A stretch of DNA of 7,829 nt. It comes from Dysgonomonas sp. (GTDB taxonomy: Bacteria; Bacteroidota; Bacteroidia; Bacteroidales; Dysgonomonadaceae). The DNA lies in contig DQAM01000309.1 in assembly GCA_003523545.1 (NCBI GenBank), positions 1-7,829 of the forward strand, written 5' to 3'. Position 1 is the first letter of the stretch, and every line of letters starts with the position of its first letter. Below the pieces are notes generated by a model that ran no database searches, had not been told where the DNA came from, and saw only the letters and a list, made by a program, of their open reading frames with translations. A program made the position numbers and the translations under genes. Below are positions 6,033 through 7,829 of the stretch, one piece after another.

Positions 6033-6986
6033 ATGAGAACATATACCAATGTAAAAGATCTGGGAAACCTGGATGAAGCTGTAAAAGAAGCTCTTGAGAT
6101 AAAGAAAAACAGATTCGCTTACAAAAATCTGGGAGAAAATAAAACCCTCCTGATGGTTTTCTTCAATTCAAGCCTGCGCACAAGACTTAGTACGCAGAAA
6201 GCAGGCATGAACCTAGGAATGAATACCATCGTACTCGATATCAATCAGGGGGCATGGAAACTTGAAACCGAACGGGGAGTGATTATGGATGGCGATAAAA
6301 CCGAACATATACTCGAAGCAATACCCGTGATGGGCTCTTACTGCGACATCATCGGAGTCCGTGCATTTGCCCAATTTGAAAATAAAGAGGATGATTATAA
6401 CGAAAAAATACTGAACCAGTTTATCAAATATTCGGGCAGACCGGTTTTCAGCATGGAAGCGGCAACCGGACACCCTCTTCAAGCATTTGCAGACCTTATT
6501 ACGATCGAAGAATATAAGAAAAAAGACCGCCCGAAAGTCGTACTGACATGGGCGCCCCACCCCAAAGCTTTACCGCAGGCTGTCCCTAATTCGTTCGCCG
6601 ATTTTATGAATGAAGCAAATGTTGAATTTGTCATCACACATCCGAAAGGATATGAACTAGACGAAAAATTCGTACGGGGGGCAAAAGTAGAATATGACCA
6701 GAATAAGGCTTTGGAAGGAGCGGACTTCGTTTATGCCAAGAACTGGGCGGCCTATACCGATCCTAATTACGGGCAAATATTGAGTAAAGACCGTGCATGG
6801 ACTGTATCGTCCGAAAAAATGGCACTTACCGATAACGGATTTTTTATGCACTGCCTTCCTGTCCGCCGCAATATGATAGTTACCGACGATGTTATCGAAA
6901 GTCCGCAGTCGATAGTTATCCCGGAAGCGGCCAACAGGGAAATATCCGCACAGACAGTCATCAAGAGGATGCTGGAAAGTTTATGA
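6033..6986 (+). CDS. argF': N-succinyl-L-ornithine carbamoyltransferase, 317 aa
   Basis: This cytoplasmic enzyme transfers the carbamoyl group from carbamoyl phosphate to N-succinyl-L-ornithine, giving N-succinyl-L-citrulline. It is the arginine-biosynthesis step described in Bacteroides fragilis in place of ordinary ornithine carbamoyltransferase. The family is clear from the carbamoyl-phosphate motif SSLRTR (residues 46-51), LDINQGAWKLETERG (68-82), the HPLQ motif (147-150), TWAPHPKALPQ (172-182), AKNW (235-238), HCLPVRR (273-279) and a C-terminus almost identical to the B. fragilis enzyme as I remember it. The length fits that enzyme (318 residues). The ORF extends upstream to a TTG at 5997, but that codon is part of the -7 element, so the ATG at 6033 is the start. 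Residue 90 is Thr where the B. fragilis enzyme has the specificity residue Pro90. Neighbours do not include other arginine genes; the next gene is a peptidase 27 bases downstream, possibly on the same transcript. Confidence 0.95.
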   Translation: MRTYTNVKDLGNLDEAVKEALEIKKNRFAYKNLGENKTLLMVFFNSSLRTRLSTQKAGMNLGMNTIVLDINQGAWKLETERGVIMDGDKTEHILEAIPVMGSYCDIIGVRAFAQFENKEDDYNEKILNQFIKYSGRPVFSMEAATGHPLQAFADLITIEEYKKKDRPKVVLTWAPHPKALPQAVPNSFADFMNEANVEFVITHPKGYELDEKFVRGAKVEYDQNKALEGADFVYAKNWAAYTDPNYGQILSKDRAWTVSSEKMALTDNGFFMHCLPVRRNMIVTDDVIESPQSIVIPEAANREISAQTVIKRMLESL

Positions 6987-7013
6987 TAAGAAAATATTTA
7001 AAATATACACAAA

Positions 7014-7829
7014 ATGAAAAAGCAATACTTATATCCGGTCGTTTGCCTTACTATGATCGGAGCAGCTTTAACAAGCTGTAAGGAAAAAGCGAAAACACAA
7101 GAACAGGAAACTATTATGGACAAAGGACTGAGAATTGAAAATCTGGATACGAACGCAACACCCGGCGACGACTTTTACCGGTATGCAACGGGAGGATGGG
7201 CAGATGCAAACCCTATTCCTGATGAATATTCCCGGTATGGTTCATTCGACCAGCTGAGGGAACAGAACGAAAAACAGATCAAAGAACTTATCGAAGAGTT
7301 AGGTGAAGTTCAGCACGAAAATGGCTCCAATGCCCAGAAGATCGGCGATCTATATAAACTCGGGATGGATAGTGTGAAGCTGAACGATGAAAAAGCCCAG
7401 CCTATCATGGAACAATTAGCCGAAATCAATGCCGCATCTTCTATTGACGACATCATCAGATTAGCAGGCAAAATAAGAAGGTATGCTTCGACACCCTATA
7501 TGGGCTTTTATGTGGGAGCCGACGACAAGAACAGCTCGATGAATATCGTCCACCTGTACCAGAGCGGATTAGGTCTTGGCGACCGCGATTACTACCTGAA
7601 CGAAGATGAGAAATCCGAAGAATTGCGCCAAGGTTACTTTAAACTGATCAATGAGCAATTCAAGAATGCAGGATATACGGATACCGATGCCGAAACAGCG
7701 GCCAAAGCAGTTATGAAGATAGAGACTGCGTTAGCTAAAGCTCATTTTGAAAAGGAGAAGACACGTGTCCCCGAACTCAATTATCATAAAATAGGCGTTG
7801 CAACGCTGAACGACTCTGTAGCGAAATTC
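7014..7829 (+). CDS. M13-family metallopeptidase lipoprotein, 5' part (cut by window end)
   Basis: The reading frame is open from the ATG at 7014 to the last base, giving 272 residues with no stop; the gene continues beyond the window. The N-terminus is a lipoprotein signal: hydrophobic residues 6-19, then the lipobox LTSC with Cys22 as the lipidation site. It should therefore be anchored in the cell envelope. M13 (neprilysin/PepO-like) N-terminal domain features follow: PGDDFYRYATGGW (50-62), IPDEYSRYGSFDQL (68-81) and GLGDRDYYL (187-195), the counterpart of the family's conserved DRDYY motif. The zinc-binding HExxH and ExxxD motifs lie in the C-terminal half outside this window, so catalytic competence cannot be judged. 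Family members are zinc endopeptidases acting on peptides, and full-length proteins are usually around 650-700 residues. The gene follows argF' by 27 bases with no terminator between, so cotranscription is plausible. Often annotated pepO. Confidence 0.9.
   Translation, partial: MKKQYLYPVVCLTMIGAALTSCKEKAKTQEQETIMDKGLRIENLDTNATPGDDFYRYATGGWADANPIPDEYSRYGSFDQLREQNEKQIKELIEELGEVQHENGSNAQKIGDLYKLGMDSVKLNDEKAQPIMEQLAEINAASSIDDIIRLAGKIRRYASTPYMGFYVGADDKNSSMNIVHLYQSGLGLGDRDYYLNEDEKSEELRQGYFKLINEQFKNAGYTDTDAETAAKAVMKIETALAKAHFEKEKTRVPELNYHKIGVATLNDSVAKF

Noticed and set aside
5705..6042. Leftward ORFs between the secreted-protein gene and argF'
   Set aside because: They run antisense through the end of the secreted-protein gene, its terminator and the argF' promoter region, and have no coherent protein features.
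6213..6964. Leftward ORFs within argF'
   Set aside because: They are antisense shadows of a strongly conserved enzyme gene.
1..7829. CRISPR array, tRNA, rRNA, insertion sequence or complete prophage
   Set aside because: There is no regularly spaced repeat set, tRNA-like cloverleaf, transposase or integrase frame, or phage structural gene other than the tape-measure-like one.

Overview
The window looks like chromosomal DNA of a Bacteroidota bacterium, probably order Bacteroidales. Three things point there. Several genes have -7 promoter elements of the TAnnTTTG type used by the Bacteroidetes primary sigma factor. Start codons lack clear Shine-Dalgarno sequences. The ornithine carbamoyltransferase-type gene is plainly of the Bacteroides fragilis N-succinyl-L-ornithine class (argF'). 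A narrower guess such as Dysgonomonas is inference only.

Layout, left to right: (1) positions 1-247 are AT-rich non-coding DNA with short repeats, upstream of a small unrecognised gene (248-604, +). (2) A stem-loop at 622-665 can act as a terminator for both this gene and the convergent long gene. (3) The long gene (740-3337, -) encodes an 865-residue coiled-coil protein. Its C-terminal part looks like a phage tail tape-measure/minor tail protein, but no other phage gene is in the window. (4) Two tandemly duplicated genes (3524-4246 and 4361-5083, both -) encode secreted 240-residue paralogues of unknown function, each with its own copy of the upstream region. (5) A divergent gene (5229-5885, +) encodes another secreted protein of unknown function and ends at a clear intrinsic terminator. 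(6) argF' (6033-6986, +) is followed 27 bases later by the 5' part of a lipoprotein M13-family metallopeptidase gene (7014 to beyond the window end).

Only the argF' and M13 genes have confident functional assignments. argF' acts in arginine biosynthesis through succinylated intermediates. The M13 protein is a probable envelope-anchored peptidase. The rest is accessory in character: an orphan phage-like coiled-coil gene with uneven base composition, and a cluster of three secreted hypothetical proteins built partly by tandem duplication with a possible gene-conversion tract.

I do not see a defensible new multi-gene system. The observations most worth checking are the orphan tape-measure-like gene, the duplicated secreted pair with homopolymer differences in promoter and coding sequence, and the Thr at the position of the substrate-specificity residue (Pro90) in the succinylornithine carbamoyltransferase.
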